In this document: piece after piece, positions 1-6,554 of the stretch
How positions within the stretch are numbered: the first letter of the stretch is position 1
Layout of the letters: each line of letters opens with the position of its first letter
Assembly (NCBI GenBank): GCA_903926695.1
Contig: CAIYKK010000313.1
Span: forward strand, 1-9,043
Reading direction: 5' to 3'
From: an uncultured Burkholderiales bacterium
Lineage (GTDB): Bacteria; Pseudomonadota; Gammaproteobacteria; Burkholderiales; Burkholderiaceae_C
DNA: 9,043 nucleotides
The notes under the pieces: generated by a model
Databases searched by the model: none
What the model saw: only the letters and a program-made list of their open reading frames with translations
What the model was told of the DNA's origin: nothing
Made by a program: the position numbers and the translations under genes

Positions 1-1
1 G

Positions 2-139
2 GACGTGGCGCTGATCGCCATGACGCGGATGCTGCAGCAGCACAAGGGCAATGTCTCTGCCGCCGCTAAAGCGCTGGGCGTGTCGCGCAACACGGTGTAC
101 CGGCGCAAGGAGCAGCTACCGCCCGATGTCTGGAACTGA
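2..139 (+). CDS. C-terminal end of a Fis-type (sigma-54 activator-like) transcriptional regulator, partial
   Basis: This is the last 45 codons of a gene that begins left of the window. The peptide has the Fis-type helix-turn-helix of bacterial enhancer-binding proteins: a first helix (ALIAMTRMLQQHKGN), then VSAAAKALGVSRNTVYRRK, ending DVWN and TGA at 137-139. This fold is the DNA-binding domain that follows the AAA+ domain in sigma-54 activators such as AcoR-like regulators; the AAA+ and sensor domains would lie outside the window, so the class is inferred from the tail alone. Its 3' end overlaps the convergent metallo-beta-lactamase gene by 24 bases. Sigma-54-like promoters before pqqA and before the dehydrogenase make it the obvious candidate activator of this locus. 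A plain Fis-like protein is less likely, given the context. Confidence 0.8.
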   Translation, partial: DVALIAMTRMLQQHKGNVSAAAKALGVSRNTVYRRKEQLPPDVWN

Positions 140-1399
140 GGCGCTGGCGGGGCTGGCGGGGCGGGCCGCTTCCATCCATTCAGGTTCCAGCTCGCGCCAG
201 GCGCGCTGAACGTTAAAACCGTGGCGCTGGCGGTAACCGACCCAATCGGCGTAGTCCGGCAGTTCCAGCGACTTTAGATCGCTGCCGTCCAGCCCGTCGT
301 CCATCGCCTGCAGTACGCGCTGGCGCAACGCCTGCAAATAAGCCGTGGTGGCTTTAAGCGCCGTCGGTTCGGACAAACCATCGTTGGAAACTGACAGCGC
401 GGCCCCGACGATGACCGCCGGGCGCAGCGCGGCCAATCGCGGCAGGGCATTTAACCAGCCGCTCAGGCTGCCCTGCGCCAGTTCTGGAACGCGCCCTTCG
501 TAGATCAGGCCGCCCGCCCACAGCACCCGCTGCTGCGGTGCCCAGAGCAGCAAATCGCTTTCAGTGTGGGCATTTTCAGCCAGCATGACCTGCAGCCGGA
601 TGCGGCCAATTTGCAGCATTTCGCCTTCGTGCAGTGTGCGGCTGGGCAGCACGATGCGGCTGCCTTTCATGGCCGAAGCGCCCACATGGTCAATCAGCGA
701 CTGCAGGCACTGCGGGCAGCGCCGCTGCATGGCGGCGCGGGTGGCGGCGCTGGCGGCAATTTTTAAAAAACCGTGCGCCTGCAAATCAGCAAAGGCCGAA
801 TTGCCCAGCACGCTTTCGGCGTGGGCGTGGGTGTTGACGACCCAACGCACCTGCGCGCCCAGCTGGCAGGCCAGCGAACGCCTGACGCGCCAGCCCACCG
901 CCCGACTCGGGCCGGGATCAATCACCAGCGCCTGCGCGCCATCGACCACGGCGCTGATCGGCAGCACGCGCCCCAAGTTGGCGGGCGAGATTTCCGCCAG
1001 CTGCTCGGGCAGCCAGACCCAGACGCCGGGCGCGACTAGCTGCCAGTCCACGGGCGCGGCGGTCGCGCAGCCGGGCGGCGCGGGATGCCGGGTTTTGGGT
1101 TGAGTGGCTGGCGCAACCTGGGTTGGATGTGTGAAACCGGCATGGCCGCTAACTTCGAGTTGCGTGGCCTGTGCGACTTGATTGGCTTGCGCGGCTTGCG
1201 CGGCTTGCGCGGCTTGCGCGGCTTGCGGCGCCAAGCCTGAACTGAGCAGCGCGCCCACTAGCAACCGCCTGAAATTCACCGGCAGTTTCAACGGCAGCGC
1301 CCAGACCATCCGCCACCAAAAGGCCGGCAACTGAACGCGGTCTGAAGCACTCATGCCGCCCCGCGCCCCAGCAACTGAACACAGTCTGAAGCCGCTCAT
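116..1399 (-). CDS. Exported metallo-beta-lactamase-fold protein of the quinoprotein-associated type, with degenerate metal ligands
   Basis: About 427 residues with an MBL-fold core (roughly residues 118-335). It aligns by eye with the MBL protein at 8522-9043: AHTESDLLLW matches GHTSDDLLLL, and AGGLIYEGRVP matches TGGLVFSQRVP. This type accompanies PQQ-dependent dehydrogenases ('quinoprotein relay system' metallohydrolases); the true substrate is unknown. The usual HxHxDH is HAHAES (residues 191-196), and the late PSHG-like His is replaced in VGAAL (Ala334). Only His191, His193 and His278 of the usual ligands are evident, so it may not bind two metals or may be a pseudoenzyme. Export is suggested by NFRRLLVGALLSSGLA followed by an Ala/Gln repeat. 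The ATG at 1399 overlaps the hydrolase stop (TGATG), implying coupling. That start leaves about 43 residues before the hydrophobic segment, so ATG 1354 or ATG 1309 are real alternatives. Confidence 0.78.
   Translation of the reverse strand: MSGFRLCSVAGARGGMSASDRVQLPAFWWRMVWALPLKLPVNFRRLLVGALLSSGLAPQAAQAAQAAQAAQANQVAQATQLEVSGHAGFTHPTQVAPATQPKTRHPAPPGCATAAPVDWQLVAPGVWVWLPEQLAEISPANLGRVLPISAVVDGAQALVIDPGPSRAVGWRVRRSLACQLGAQVRWVVNTHAHAESVLGNSAFADLQAHGFLKIAASAATRAAMQRRCPQCLQSLIDHVGASAMKGSRIVLPSRTLHEGEMLQIGRIRLQVMLAENAHTESDLLLWAPQQRVLWAGGLIYEGRVPELAQGSLSGWLNALPRLAALRPAVIVGAALSVSNDGLSEPTALKATTAYLQALRQRVLQAMDDGLDGSDLKSLELPDYADWVGYRQRHGFNVQRAWRELEPEWMEAARPASPASASVPDIGR
1184..1228. repeat. 9-bp tandem repeat (about 5 units) inside the MBL protein gene
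   Basis: The unit GGCTTGCGC (plus strand) occurs at 1184, 1193, 1202 and 1211, with a one-mismatch copy at 1220. Two more diverged units precede it (1166-1183). On the coding strand it gives repeated Ala-Gln-Ala just after the hydrophobic export segment. Because the unit is three codons, slippage would change length without breaking the frame. Confidence 0.9.
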
Positions 1400-1412
1400 C
1401 ACGCCCCGCGCC
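1327..1412. repeat. Imperfect tandem duplication (about 44 bp) over the MBL gene start
   Basis: Two adjacent copies, 1327-1367 and 1371-1412, share GCAACTGAAC, then GTCTGAAGC, then CTCAT, then CGCCCCGCGCC, with a few substitutions and one net inserted base. Each copy carries, on the minus strand, an ATG (1354 and 1399) preceded by the same GGCGCGGGGCG, so the duplication doubled the start-codon region. Both ATGs are in the same frame. Confidence 0.85.
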
Positions 1413-2511
1413 GGTTTTGCACAATGCCCGCGAGCGCGGCGCGTATGCCCGGCTCACTCGCCAGATGGCCCGCCACTGGCGAATGTCCGCAAGCCAGCCC
1501 CGGCGTTAGCGGCGTTAATGCCTCGGTTTGCCGCACCCACTGGCGGCTATTCTCAAGCGGGCAGATGGCGTCGAAGCGGCCATGAACCCAGTCGCTGGGA
1601 ATCGCGTTGTCGGCGAGCGAACGCACAGCCCGGTTCAACTCGCCGGGGCGCAAAAATCCCTTGTGGCGCAGGTAATGCGCCTGAATGCGGAATTTCTGCC
1701 AGCCGCGCCGGTCGGCTTTAAAAACGCCGGGCCGGTTCAAACCCGCCTGCGCCCGGCGTCGCCCGCGCTGCAATTGCGTCCAGCCCCGGCGCACCGCCAC
1801 GGCCAGGGGCGCGTCTTTCAGGGTGGCAACTTCGAGCAGGCTGCGCCGCATGCCGCGCAAGGCCGCGCCCTGCTCCAGCAAATTCCAGCAGCGAATCAAT
1901 CTCAGGCCTGCAACACTGGGTGTTCCAACTTGCAACACCTGTTCCAGCCGGGCGAGCACATTCGGAAAACTGCTCAGGCCCGCCCGTGGCCAGTGTGGAC
2001 TTTGCGCCACGCGCCATTCCCGACGCGCATCGGGATGCAGCAGGCCGCGAATCTCGGCCCGGCTCAGGCCGAAAGCGCCTCGTAGCACCAGCCGATTGAC
2101 CCGCTGCGGGTGAATCTGGGCATAACGCAGCGCCAGCACCGTGCCCCAGGAGCCCGCCAAAATACTCCAGCACTCAAGGCCCAATTCCAGCCGCAAGACT
2201 TCCAGATCAGCCACCAATTGATCGGTATGGTTGCCCGCCGTGCGTCCGCGTGGGCGCGACAGGCCCGCGCCGCGCTGATCCGGCAAGATCACCTGCTGGC
2301 GCGTCAGCCGGAAAGCGTGCAGCGCATCGGGCTGGCTGCTGCCCCCCGGCCCGCCGTGCAGGGCTAACCACGGCTCGCCATCGGCAAGCCCGACAAGGCG
2401 ATAAGCCATGCGGCTGTCGCGCCCGGTGGCCACCCACTCAGGCTGCGGCCAGCGTGAATACGGGCGGCTGGCAGGCCGCCGGGGAGCAGGTAAAAAAAGG
2501 TGGCTTGGCAT
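1399..2511 (-). CDS. Proline iminopeptidase-like alpha/beta hydrolase (peptidase family S33)
   Basis: A 370-residue protein with the full set of S33 motifs: oxyanion-loop HGGPGG (residues 52-57), DQRGAGLSRP (78-87), nucleophile elbow AGSWGT with Ser121, acid Asp314 in VHGRFDAICP, and His343 in CGHS. The CWNLLE segment around 208-213 matches the W-x-x-W/L-E region of prolyl aminopeptidases. Such enzymes are usually cytoplasmic and remove N-terminal proline or short residues from peptides; no signal peptide is seen here. The ATG at 2511 is chosen because the protein then starts at a typical distance before the first motif. A GTG at 2580 would add 23 residues, and neither has a strong ribosome site. 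It is divergent from pqqA and coupled through TGATG to the MBL gene. No pqqF/pqqG is present, so a role in PqqA-peptide trimming is possible but unproven. Confidence 0.85.
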   Translation of the reverse strand: MPSHLFLPAPRRPASRPYSRWPQPEWVATGRDSRMAYRLVGLADGEPWLALHGGPGGSSQPDALHAFRLTRQQVILPDQRGAGLSRPRGRTAGNHTDQLVADLEVLRLELGLECWSILAGSWGTVLALRYAQIHPQRVNRLVLRGAFGLSRAEIRGLLHPDARREWRVAQSPHWPRAGLSSFPNVLARLEQVLQVGTPSVAGLRLIRCWNLLEQGAALRGMRRSLLEVATLKDAPLAVAVRRGWTQLQRGRRRAQAGLNRPGVFKADRRGWQKFRIQAHYLRHKGFLRPGELNRAVRSLADNAIPSDWVHGRFDAICPLENSRQWVRQTEALTPLTPGLACGHSPVAGHLASEPGIRAALAGIVQNRRGA

Positions 2512-2526
2512 GGCATTGATATTGCT
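2511..2526 (+). promoter_or_regulatory. Predicted sigma-54 (-24/-12) promoter for pqqA
   Basis: TGGCATT-GATA-TTGCT matches the sigma-54 consensus TGGCACG-N4-TTGCW, with invariant GG and GC at the required 12-base distance. The expected start of transcription is near 2536-2537, leaving a leader of about 75 bases before the pqqA ATG. The -24 element overlaps the ATG of the divergent hydrolase (2509-2511), so binding here could also affect that gene. Confidence 0.65.
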
Positions 2527-2597
2527 GTAAAAAAGACGCTGCGCTGTAAAAGCAATCGCCGCTACAACGCTGGCAGACACATTTCATGCCAACCAAC

Positions 2598-2603
2598 AGG
2601 AGA
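2598..2603 (+). promoter_or_regulatory. Ribosome binding site of pqqA
   Basis: AGGAGA lies 8 bases before the pqqA ATG. It supports translation of the tiny gene rather than the longer overlapping frame that opens at 2586. Much the same string, AGGAGACA, precedes the dehydrogenase start. Confidence 0.85.
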
Positions 2604-2611
2604 CAGACACT

Positions 2612-2686
2612 ATGCAATGGACTACCCCCGCCTTCACCGATCTGCGTTTCGGCTTTGAAATCACGATGTACATCGCCAACCGCTGA
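2612..2686 (+). CDS. pqqA: PqqA, peptide precursor of PQQ (24 residues)
   Basis: The reading frame encodes a 24-residue peptide beginning [11 protein letters not shown] and ending EITMYIANR. It contains Glu16 and Tyr20 in E-x3-Y, the two residues that PqqE cross-links through carbon-carbon bond formation and that become the PQQ skeleton. Length and sequence are fully typical of PqqA. The start is fixed by a strong AGGAGA ribosome site 8 bases upstream. It is the first gene of the pqqABCDE operon, preceded by a sigma-54-like promoter and followed after 20 bases by a strong hairpin with a T-tract. That arrangement should give many more pqqA-only transcripts than full-length operon transcripts, which suits a substrate peptide used up one molecule per PQQ. 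Confidence 0.97.
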   Translation: MQWTTPAFTDLRFGFEITMYIANR

Positions 2687-2706
2687 TTCAGCCTCACTGA
2701 GCAGCC

Positions 2707-2741
2707 AAGCGCACAGGCTCTCAGCCCGTGCGCTTTTTTTT
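2707..2741 (+). terminator. Intrinsic terminator/attenuator between pqqA and pqqB
   Basis: The stem AAGCGCAC (2707-2714) pairs with GTGCGCTT (2728-2735). Past one A-C mismatch the stem continues as GGCT/AGCC around a CTC loop. Eight T residues (2734-2741) follow directly. It lies inside the operon, so partial read-through is expected; this is a known arrangement in pqq operons. Confidence 0.9.
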
Positions 2742-2768
2742 ATCACCCGAACACACCGGGGTTCATCC

Positions 2769-3686
2769 ATGCGTATCCGAGTTTTAGGTTCCTCCGCCGG
2801 TGGCGGCTTTCCGCAGTGGAACTGCAACTGCCTCAATTGCGACGGCCTGCGCCGTGGCACCATCAACGCCAAGGCCCGCACCCAGTCGTCGATTGCCGTC
2901 AGCGCCAACGGCAGCGACTGGCTGCTGATCAACGCCTCGCCCGACATCCTCACGCAGATTCAGGCCAACCCCGAGTTGCAACCAGCCCGCGCCACCCGCG
3001 ACAGTGGCATCGCCGCCGTGCTCTTGATGGACGCGCAAATCGACCACGTCACGGGCCTCTTGATGCTGCGCGAGCGCCAAAGCCCGCTGCCGTTGCTGGC
3101 CACGCCCGAAGTGCTCTCGGACATTGCCGAGGGTTTCCCGATCACCCGCATCCTGTCGCATTACTGCGGCGTGGCCCCCATTGCGCTGCGCGCCGAGGGC
3201 CAGTTCATGCCCGTGCCCGGACTGCCCGAAATCGCCATTTCGCCCGTGCTGCTGTCGTCCAAGCCGCCGCCGTATTCGCCGTTTCGCGAATGCCCGCGCC
3301 CCGGCGACAACATGGGCATCCTGATTGAAAACCCGGCCAGCGGCCAGCGCGCTTTTTATGCGCCCGGCTTGGGCGAGATGACCCCGGCACTGCTGGATTT
3401 GATGGCGCAATGCGCCGTCGTACTCGTCGATGGCACCTTCTGGACCGAAGACGAAATGCAGCGCCTGGGTTTTTCAGCCAAAGGCGCACGCCAGATCGGC
3501 CACCTGCCGCAAAGCGGCCCGCAAGGCATGATTGAGCAGCTCGACGCCCTGCCCAGCTCCGTGCGCAAAATCCTCATTCACATTAACAACACCAACCCCA
3601 TCCTGCGCGAAGACTCCGACGAGCGCGCCGTGCTGACAGCGCACGGCATCGAAGTCGCCTTCGACGGCATGGACATCACGTTTTAA
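2769..3686 (+). CDS. pqqB: PqqB, PQQ biosynthesis metallo-beta-lactamase-fold hydroxylase
   Basis: A 305-residue protein of normal family length. It begins [17 protein letters not shown], continues with the Cys cluster CNCLNC (Cys19, Cys21, Cys24), RTQSSIAVS and INASPDI, and has the MBL-type [11 protein letters not shown] (Asp92, His93). It ends with HINNTNPIL and DGMDITF. PqqB is an iron-dependent hydroxylase that oxidises the tyrosine-derived part of the cross-linked Glu-Tyr unit after PqqE. It acts in the cytoplasm before PqqC. The ATG at 2769 is chosen because the conserved family N-terminus starts exactly there. The frame is open back to 2586, but those extra residues are unlike PqqB and cross pqqA. 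The ribosome site (GGGG at 2757-2761) is weak, and the gene lies just after the attenuator. Confidence 0.97.
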   Translation: MRIRVLGSSAGGGFPQWNCNCLNCDGLRRGTINAKARTQSSIAVSANGSDWLLINASPDILTQIQANPELQPARATRDSGIAAVLLMDAQIDHVTGLLMLRERQSPLPLLATPEVLSDIAEGFPITRILSHYCGVAPIALRAEGQFMPVPGLPEIAISPVLLSSKPPPYSPFRECPRPGDNMGILIENPASGQRAFYAPGLGEMTPALLDLMAQCAVVLVDGTFWTEDEMQRLGFSAKGARQIGHLPQSGPQGMIEQLDALPSSVRKILIHINNTNPILREDSDERAVLTAHGIEVAFDGMDITF

Positions 3687-3702
3687 GCGGCTGCACATCA
3701 TC

Positions 3703-4440
3703 ATGACTATGGACATCGCCAACTCCCCCGCTCCCGCCGCCAGCGAACCGGCCTGGACTCCCGCCGAATTTGAGCGCCAGTTGCGCGCCAAGGGCGCGGC
3801 GTACCACATTCACCACCCGTTCAATGTGCGCATGAACTCGGGCGGCTGCACCGCCGAGGAAATCCGCTGCTGGGTGGCGAATCGTTTTTATTACCAGATT
3901 TGCATTCCGCGCAAGGACGCGGCCATTTTGGCCAACATGCCCGACCGGGCGCACCGGCGGCTGTGGATTGAGCGCATCCTCGACCACGACGGCTACGGCG
4001 ACTACGAAGGCTCGGCAGCCGGCGGCATTGAAACCTGGACTCAGCTGGGTCAGGCCGTGGGCATTTCGCGTGATGAGCTGTGGTCGCTGCAGGGCGTGGC
4101 CCCGGCGGTGCGTTTTGCCTGCGACGCCTATGTCAACTTTGCCGCCAAAGCGCCGTGGCAGGAAGCCGTGTGTTCGTCCCTGACGGAGATGTTTGCGCCG
4201 CAGATTCACAAAGACCGTCTGGCGACCTGGCCCGGTCATTACCCGTGGAGTCAGGCCGAGGGCTTGACTTATTTCCGCAGCCGCATTCCGCTGGCCAGCC
4301 GCGACGTGGAACACGGCCTGGCTGTGACGCTGAACCACTTCACCACCCGCGCCGCACAGCAGCGCGCCCTCGATATCCTGCAGTTCAAGCTCGATATTTT
4401 GTGGAGCATGCTCGACGGCATCGAGAAAGCCTGCACATGA
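3703..4440 (+). CDS. pqqC: PqqC, pyrroloquinoline-quinone synthase
   Basis: A 245-residue protein that catalyses the last step of PQQ synthesis: ring closure and eight-electron oxidation of AHQQ using oxygen, without a metal or redox cofactor. Visible family signatures are YHIHHPF near residue 34, [23 protein letters not shown] (the Glu-x6-His pair equivalent to Glu147/His154 of the Klebsiella enzyme) and YFRSR (equivalent to Tyr175/Arg179). No fusion to PqqD is present; pqqD is a separate, overlapping gene. The start ATG lies 16 bases after the pqqB stop; a second in-frame ATG is two codons later (3709) and the ribosome site is weak, so the exact start is uncertain by two residues. The last bases (ATGA) overlap the pqqD start. 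Confidence 0.97.
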   Translation: MTMDIANSPAPAASEPAWTPAEFERQLRAKGAAYHIHHPFNVRMNSGGCTAEEIRCWVANRFYYQICIPRKDAAILANMPDRAHRRLWIERILDHDGYGDYEGSAAGGIETWTQLGQAVGISRDELWSLQGVAPAVRFACDAYVNFAAKAPWQEAVCSSLTEMFAPQIHKDRLATWPGHYPWSQAEGLTYFRSRIPLASRDVEHGLAVTLNHFTTRAAQQRALDILQFKLDILWSMLDGIEKACT

Positions 4441-4757
4441 CAACCACCAACCTCCCGCCAGCGGACGCCAGCGCTGCGCCTGCCGCGCCTGCGCCCGTGG
4501 CGATTCCAGCCTACCCGCTCTTGTCGCGCCTGTACCGCCTGCAATACGAGCCGGTGCAGGTCGCCTGGGTGCTGCTTTACCCCGAAGGCATGGTCAAGCT
4601 CAACGACAGCGCGGCTGAAATTTTGCGCCGCTGCAACGGCAAATTCAGCCCCGGCGGCATCGTCGTTGAGCTTGAAGCGCTGTACAACACCAAAGGCATC
4701 GCGCCGCAGGTGCAAGCGATGCTCGAAGAAGGAGTTCGCCGTGGCTGGATCGTCTGA
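4437..4757 (+). CDS. pqqD: PqqD, peptide chaperone for PqqA
   Basis: A 106-residue protein of the RiPP recognition element family that binds PqqA and presents it to PqqE. The conserved part starts near residue 27 ([13 protein letters not shown]) and includes [31 protein letters not shown] and the C-terminal [10 protein letters not shown]. The N-terminal 25 residues are rich in Ala and Pro ([17 protein letters not shown]), making it somewhat longer than the usual 90-95. The start ATG is in ATGA with the pqqC stop, and the 3' end overlaps pqqE by 17 bases, so pqqC, pqqD and pqqE should be translationally coupled. Internal in-frame ATGs lie too far into the domain to be starts. Confidence 0.95.
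   Translation: MTTTNLPPADASAAPAAPAPVAIPAYPLLSRLYRLQYEPVQVAWVLLYPEGMVKLNDSAAEILRRCNGKFSPGGIVVELEALYNTKGIAPQVQAMLEEGVRRGWIV
4729..4734 (+). promoter_or_regulatory. Ribosome binding site of pqqE (inside pqqD)
   Basis: AAGGAG lies 6 bases before the GTG at 4741, within the last codons of pqqD. It decides the pqqE start in favour of GTG 4741 over the upstream ATG at 4666, which has no comparable site. Confidence 0.8.
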
Positions 4758-5940
4758 CATTTCAACGCCGGTTGCTGCGTCGCCCGCTGCGCCTATCACG
4801 TCTGCCTTGCCTGCCGCGTCTGTCGCGCCAGTGCCGCCGGTGCCGCCGCCGCTGTGGCTGCTGGCCGAGTTAACGTACCGCTGCCCGCTGCACTGCGTGT
4901 TTTGCTACAACCCGACGCAATACGCCCGGCTGCAAAGCGAAATGACCACCGCGCAGTGGGTCGATGTGATGCGCCAGGCGCGTGCGCTGGGCGCGGCGCA
5001 ACTGGGCTTTTCCGGCGGCGAGCCGATGCTGCGCGACGATCTGGAAGAGCTGGTTCAAGAAGCGCGCCATCTGGGTTTTTATACCAACCTCATCACTTCC
5101 GGCGTCGGTTTCACCGAAGCCCGCGCCCGCAAACTGAAAGACGCCGGGCTGGATCACGTTCAGCTGTCGTTTCAGGATTCGACCAAAGAGCTGAACGACT
5201 TTCTGAGCCACACCAAGACGTTTGACCTCAAGCTCAAAGTCGCCAAGCTGATCAAAGAACACGACTGGCCGATGGTGATGAACTGCGTGCTGCACCGGCA
5301 CAACCTGCCGCACGTCGGCAAGATCATCGAGATGGCCGAAGCGCTGGGCGCGGAGTTTTTAGAGCTGGCCAATACGCAGTATTACGGCTGGGCCTGGACC
5401 AACCGCGACCACCTCATGCCCACGCAGGAGCAATTGACTGAGGCCGAAGCCGTGGTCAACCGCTACCGCGCCCAGCCCAAGCCGCCGTGCCGCGTGCTGT
5501 TTGTCGTGCCCGATTATTTTGAGCAGCGCCCCAAAGCCTGCATGAACGGCTGGGGCGCCGTGTTTTTGGCCATCGCGCCCGACGGCACGGCCCTGCCCTG
5601 CCACAACGCCCGCGATCTGCCGGGGCTGAACCTGCCCCGCGTACAAGACCAGCCGCTGGCCGACATCTGGGCGCGCAGCCAGGCCTTCAACGCCTACCGG
5701 GGCGAAGACTGGATGAAACCGCCCTGCCGCGACTGCAGCGAGCGCGGTAAGGATTTCGGCGGCTGCCGCTGCCAGGCCTTTTTGGTCACCGGCGACGCGA
5801 CGCAAGCCGATCCGGTGTGCAGCAAATCGCCGCACCACGAAAAAATCGTCGAGCTGGTGCGCCGCGCCCCGGAGAACCGGACGGTGCCGCTGGTGTTTCG
5901 CAGCGACAGCGAATCGCGGCGGCTGCATCCGCAGGCTTGA
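4741..5940 (+). CDS. pqqE: PqqE, radical SAM enzyme that cross-links PqqA
   Basis: A 399-residue radical SAM/SPASM enzyme. RCPLHCVFC carries the CxxxCxxC (Cys48, Cys52, Cys55) for the SAM-binding 4Fe-4S cluster; FSGGEPMLR is the SAM-binding GGE motif. The C-terminal SPASM region holds the auxiliary-cluster cysteines in KACMNGWG, ALPCHNARDLPG, PPCRDCSERGKDFGGCRCQ and DPVCSKS. PqqE joins Glu16 and Tyr20 of PqqA in the first step of PQQ synthesis, working with PqqD. The GTG start is supported by AAGGAG. About 35 Ala/Pro/Ser-rich residues precede the conserved LWLLAELTYRC, longer than in most family members, and resemble the Pro/Ala tail on PqqD. This is the last operon gene and is followed by a strong terminator. 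Confidence 0.96.
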   Translation: MAGSSDISTPVAASPAAPITSALPAASVAPVPPVPPPLWLLAELTYRCPLHCVFCYNPTQYARLQSEMTTAQWVDVMRQARALGAAQLGFSGGEPMLRDDLEELVQEARHLGFYTNLITSGVGFTEARARKLKDAGLDHVQLSFQDSTKELNDFLSHTKTFDLKLKVAKLIKEHDWPMVMNCVLHRHNLPHVGKIIEMAEALGAEFLELANTQYYGWAWTNRDHLMPTQEQLTEAEAVVNRYRAQPKPPCRVLFVVPDYFEQRPKACMNGWGAVFLAIAPDGTALPCHNARDLPGLNLPRVQDQPLADIWARSQAFNAYRGEDWMKPPCRDCSERGKDFGGCRCQAFLVTGDATQADPVCSKSPHHEKIVELVRRAPENRTVPLVFRSDSESRRLHPQA

Positions 5941-5971
5941 CGCCTGAACGCTGCTAAACGCTGCTGAACGC

Positions 5972-5998
5972 AAAACGCCGGTTGATGACCGGCGTTTT
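5972..5998. terminator. Terminator after pqqE, probably bidirectional
   Basis: A perfect 11-base-pair stem, AAAACGCCGGT / ACCGGCGTTTT, with loop TGATG, is followed by CGTTTT. The A-run on one side and T-run on the other let it work in both directions, ending the pqq operon and possibly also transcripts from the convergent cytochrome c gene. Just before it are 10-base direct repeats RAACGCTGCT at 5946 and 5956. Confidence 0.92.
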
Positions 5999-6115
5999 CG
6001 TTTTAAAACACAGCCACTGAGCCGCTGCGGACTCAATGCGCTGGAACAAGCCCTATCTGCGTCCAGCCCCGGCCCAACGCGCTCGGGCAAAGCCAGACAC
6101 GCGTCCAGCGCTGGC

Positions 6116-6451
6116 TTAAGGCTTTTGCGCCAGCACCCAGGTGACGAGCTTTTTCAGGTCGTCGTTGCTCAGGCTGGGGTGCGCTGGCATGGCCACGCGG
6201 GAACTCCATTTGCCCACCGAGCCGTTGCGCACGCTCTGCATCAGGTTGGCGACGGCGTCTTTATCGCCCGCGTATTTGGCGCTGACGCTCTGAAACGCGG
6301 GGCCGACGATTTTTTCGGTCACGGAGTGGCAGGAAAAGCAGCCGCTGGCGCGGACCATGTCCGACATGGCCGTGACTTCATCGGCAGCATGGACGCTGGA
6401 AAAGCCTGAGGCCGCCAGCAGCGATGCACAAAGGAGGTGGTGGATTTTCAT
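6116..6451 (-). CDS. Periplasmic class I cytochrome c (c551/c552-like)
   Basis: A 111-residue protein with a signal peptide (MKIHHLLCASLLAASGF, likely cut after SVHA at residue 22). It has one haem-binding motif, CFSCH (Cys38, Cys41, His42), the GPAF segment and a Met ligand in AMPAHP (Met88), giving a mature haem protein of about 89 residues. This is the standard layout of small monohaem c-type cytochromes. It follows the PQQ dehydrogenase on the same strand after about 100 bases, so it most likely takes electrons from that enzyme and passes them to a terminal oxidase. The distance and the hairpin between them suggest differential expression. The start ATG is clear from the signal peptide although its ribosome site is weak. 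No specific symbol can be assigned with confidence. Confidence 0.93.
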   Translation of the reverse strand: MKIHHLLCASLLAASGFSSVHAADEVTAMSDMVRASGCFSCHSVTEKIVGPAFQSVSAKYAGDKDAVANLMQSVRNGSVGKWSSRVAMPAHPSLSNDDLKKLVTWVLAQKP

Positions 6452-6515
6452 GGCGGAAAATTTTCAATAAAGGTTCAACAGGCGGCGCCGGGCCGCAACG
6501 GTTTTTTAAAAGGCC

Positions 6516-6540
6516 GGGGCCGCCCGGCAAAGGCGGCCCC
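6516..6540 (-). terminator. GC-rich hairpin between dehydrogenase and cytochrome c genes
   Basis: GGGGCCGCC (6516-6524) pairs with GGCGGCCCC (6532-6540) across a 7-base loop. Read on the minus strand it is followed by GGCCTTTTAAAAAA, a short T-run. It begins 15 bases after the dehydrogenase stop. It could be a partial terminator that lowers read-through into the cytochrome gene, or an RNA-stability element. Confidence 0.6.
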
Positions 6541-6554
6541 CGCGCCTCACAGGT

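Noticed and set aside
564..1103. Plus-strand open frames inside the left MBL gene
   Set aside because: They have no motifs and run antisense to a gene with clear MBL-fold similarity to its paralogue at the right edge.
2391..2419. CGACA and TGTCG pair as an enhancer site for the pqqA promoter
   Set aside because: The arms are short, in the opposite orientation to most of the dehydrogenase half-sites, and lie inside hydrolase codons; too weak to annotate.
2586..2768. N-terminal extension of pqqB from ATG 2586
   Set aside because: It runs through pqqA and the terminator hairpin in another frame, and PqqB family proteins begin at MRIRVLG (2769).
3676..4443. A 255-codon minus-strand frame covering all of pqqC
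   Set aside because: No recognisable domain, and its open length follows from the high third-position GC of pqqC, which is unmistakable.
6013..6116. Small palindromes between pqqE and the cytochrome gene (CCAGCGCTGG at 6105-6114; AGCCAG/CTGGCT at 6091/6111)
   Set aside because: They are short, lack a T-run and are near the level expected by chance at this GC. The 5972-5998 hairpin already explains termination here.
6431..6470. A near-perfect AAGGAGGTG before an ATG at 6450 on the plus strand
   Set aside because: The frame encodes only six residues (MAENFQ) and lies antisense to the cytochrome c signal peptide; the match is probably chance.
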